16,465 nucleotides of DNA from Cellvibrionales bacterium UBA5860 (GTDB lineage: Bacteria > Pseudomonadota > Gammaproteobacteria > Pseudomonadales > Porticoccaceae): positions 1-16,465 of the forward strand of contig DJFY01000003.1 in NCBI GenBank assembly GCA_002431545.1. The letters run 5' to 3'. Below are positions 14,719 through 16,465 of this stretch, one piece after another (position 1 is the stretch's first letter; each line of letters opens with the position of its first letter). Position numbers and translations under genes: made by a program. The notes under the pieces were generated by a model. That model worked only from the letters and a program-made list of their open reading frames with translations. It did not search any database and was not told where the DNA came from.

Positions 14719-15920
14719 AACTGTATCTTGGTAATCACGCTGTAGATCGGCCCGAGCACGGAAAGCATGATCCAGCCGAGTATCAGCCCCAAAAAGATGG
14801 TCATGCCGGGTTCAATTTTGGCCTGGATCCGGTCGATCAGTTCGTTCACGTCTCGCGAATAAAACTCGCTGACGTTGGTGATCGAGGTGCCCAGTTCGCC
14901 GGTGGTCTCACCGACTTTAAGCATGCGCAGTACCAGGGGCGGGAACAGGCGCGCCGTGGCGAAGGCTTCGTTGAGCGTGGCGCCTTCCGCTACCTGTTCG
15001 CGAATGTATTCCAGTTCGCCGGCCAGATAGGTATTGGTGACGGTTTCCTGGCTGATTTTCAGGCAATCCAGGATGCTGACGCCGGCGTCGTAAAGCAGGG
15101 CAAAGTTTCGCGTGAAGCGCGACAGCAGAAGTTTTTGCATGGCTTCGCCCAGCAGTGGAACGCTGAGCTTATGTTCGTCGTACCAGAGCCGGGCGCGTCG
15201 ACTGCGTTTGAGTAACTGCCTGCTCGCGATAAAAAATACAATTGGCGCGATTAATATCGCCACCCAGTGGTTGACAAAGATCTCGGATGTGGCGATCAGG
15301 GTGCGCGTCATAAAGGGCACTTCCTGGTCCATCGACAAAATAAAGGTCACCAGCTTGGGCACCAGATAAATCATGAGAAAACAAACCACGGCGAAGACGA
15401 CGGTACCGACAAACGCCGGATAACTGGCCAGTTTGCGCGTTTTGCGCACGACGTCGTCTTCCCAGCGCAGGGCGTCTTTGGCTTCCTTGAAGACGTGGGC
15501 CATGTTGCCGCTTTTTTCGCCTGCGACTATCAATTTGATGGTCATTTGGTTGAATATTTTCGGGTAGGCAGCCATTGCCTCGGAGAGGGTCTTACCACCG
15601 GATATGGCGTCGATGAGGCCTGACAAGATCTCGCGCATCGTTGGCGAGGCAATGCTGTCGCGCATTTCGGCCAGGGATTCGATAATCGGAATGCCCGCGG
15701 TCGCCATTTGCTCCAGGTCGATAAAAAACACGATCAGATCGCGCCGCGTCAGTCGTTTTCGGGCAAACAGGGTCTGGCTCTGACGTGCCGGCTGGGCCGT
15801 GACCAGGTCGAGGCCATTGTTACTCAGCCGGTATTCGAGGTCTTCCAGCCCGCTGGCCTCATACAGGCCGGATATGGATTTGCCCTTGCGGTCGATGGCT
15901 TTGTAGGCGTATTGCGCCAC
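14715..15920 (-). CDS. GspF/PilC/MshG-type membrane platform protein
   Basis: The product is 401 residues, the normal length of the family. It has the typical N-terminal AYKAIDRKGKSISG (5-18), two similar cytoplasmic helical domains (about 60-165 and 265-370), and three membrane regions (about 168-195, 218-234, 374-396). Family-typical segments are AGIPIIESL (75-83), LIVAGEKSGNMAHVF and the second copy LKVGETTGELG near 335. It forms the inner-membrane platform on which the assembly ATPase acts. The start is GTG 15920, 14 nt after the ATPase stop. The next gene overlaps by 4 nt. Confidence 0.93.
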   Translation of the reverse strand: MAQYAYKAIDRKGKSISGLYEASGLEDLEYRLSNNGLDLVTAQPARQSQTLFARKRLTRRDLIVFFIDLEQMATAGIPIIESLAEMRDSIASPTMREILSGLIDAISGGKTLSEAMAAYPKIFNQMTIKLIVAGEKSGNMAHVFKEAKDALRWEDDVVRKTRKLASYPAFVGTVVFAVVCFLMIYLVPKLVTFILSMDQEVPFMTRTLIATSEIFVNHWVAILIAPIVFFIASRQLLKRSRRARLWYDEHKLSVPLLGEAMQKLLLSRFTRNFALLYDAGVSILDCLKISQETVTNTYLAGELEYIREQVAEGATLNEAFATARLFPPLVLRMLKVGETTGELGTSITNVSEFYSRDVNELIDRIQAKIEPGMTIFLGLILGWIMLSVLGPIYSVITKIQF

Positions 15921-15934
15921 GGTTCCGGTCTCGC

Positions 15935-16465
15935 TCAGTTGCTCAATCGGGCGCTGAAGTCAACGACGCGCGACAGTTCCTCGAGAGTGGTGTCGCCCTG
16001 TCGAACGCGCGCCAGGCCATCGTCGAGCAGGCGCGAAAATCCTTTGGCAGTAGCCGCTTCGCCGATTTCGCGGGTGGAGGCGCCGCGGGCGATCAACTCG
16101 TCCAGGTCTTCATCCATTTTGAGGATTTCCAGCAGGGCGAAACGGCCTTTGTAGCCGCGTTGCTCGCAGCGCTCGCAGCCGCTGGCGTGGTAGATGTATT
16201 CTGGCGTTTCGTCACCCAGCAGTTGCCGTTCCAGCTCGCCGGGTGTCACCTGTTCGCGGCAGTGCATACAGAGTTTACGCACCAGCCGTTGGGCGACGAT
16301 GCCGATGACGTTGCCGGCAATAATGCCCGGCTCGACGCCGATATCGAGCAGGCGGGCAAAGCTGCCCAGCGCGGAGTTGGTATGCAGGGTGGAAAAAACC
16401 TGATGGCCGGTCATAGCGGCGCGAAAGCCCATGGTGGCGGTATCGAGGTCGCGCATCTCGCCGAC
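15935..16465 (-). CDS. GspE/PilB/MshE-type assembly ATPase (5' end beyond the window)
   Basis: The visible 176 residues are the C-terminal part of a secretion/pilus assembly ATPase. The frame is open to the right edge, so the N-terminus, Walker A and any c-di-GMP-binding N-domain (as in MshE) are outside the window. The visible part starts with VGEMRDLDTATMG (Walker B region), followed by MTGHQVFSTLHTNSA (His box). A zinc-type tetracysteine motif (CMHC ... CERC) lies at about 70-111 of the visible part, as in GspE and PilB. PilT-type retraction ATPases lack this motif, so it is an extension-type ATPase. It is the upstream gene of the cluster and is followed by the GspF-type gene after 14 nt. 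Confidence 0.92.
   Translation of the reverse strand, partial: VGEMRDLDTATMGFRAAMTGHQVFSTLHTNSALGSFARLLDIGVEPGIIAGNVIGIVAQRLVRKLCMHCREQVTPGELERQLLGDETPEYIYHASGCERCEQRGYKGRFALLEILKMDEDLDELIARGASTREIGEAATAKGFSRLLDDGLARVRQGDTTLEELSRVVDFSARLSN

Overview
The window looks like chromosomal DNA of a GC-rich, Gram-negative, probably gammaproteobacterial and possibly marine organism. This is inferred from the MSHA/type IV pilus-like gene cluster, a lipoprotein M48 protease, YaaA and a DUF938 methyltransferase. No rRNA gene was seen, so the taxonomy is only a guess. No tRNA, CRISPR array, insertion sequence or transposase was recognised. Coding density is high.

Left part (1-7199). A flavin-dependent luciferase-like oxidoreductase (minus strand, cut by the left edge) is followed by an M48 metalloprotease/TPR lipoprotein (minus). 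The M48 gene diverges from a plus-strand pair, yaaA and a DUF938 SAM-methyltransferase. These converge on a minus-strand serine biosynthesis pair: serC (phosphoserine transaminase) lies upstream of serA (phosphoglycerate dehydrogenase).

Right part (7200-16465). A long minus-strand cluster encodes an envelope-spanning filament machine of the type IV pilus / type II secretion / MSHA superfamily. In transcription order it holds: a GspE/PilB/MshE-type assembly ATPase (cut by the right edge), a GspF/MshG-type membrane platform protein, a PilM-PilN-like single-chain protein (MshI-like), a PilO/MshJ-like protein, a PilP/MshK-like periplasmic protein, a PilX-like minor pilin, a second minor prepilin, a canonical prepilin, a PilZ (c-di-GMP receptor-type) protein, and an ExeA/MshM-type AAA ATPase ending in a SPOR domain. 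Five of the junctions from the platform gene to the second minor pilin are 4-nt start/stop overlaps or direct abutments, which suggests tight translational coupling. The coupled block ends just before the canonical prepilin gene. That gene has its own AT-rich upstream region with a plausible sigma70 promoter and a CRP-like site near -61, so it is the best candidate for the major pilin.

The pilus cluster is the most interesting part. Its gene order differs from the Vibrio msh operon. It combines a c-di-GMP receptor-type protein and a peptidoglycan-binding (SPOR) ATPase with the filament genes, and it carries two neighbouring minor pilins that share an EF-hand-like aspartate-rich motif. No secretin, retraction ATPase or prepilin peptidase is visible in this window.
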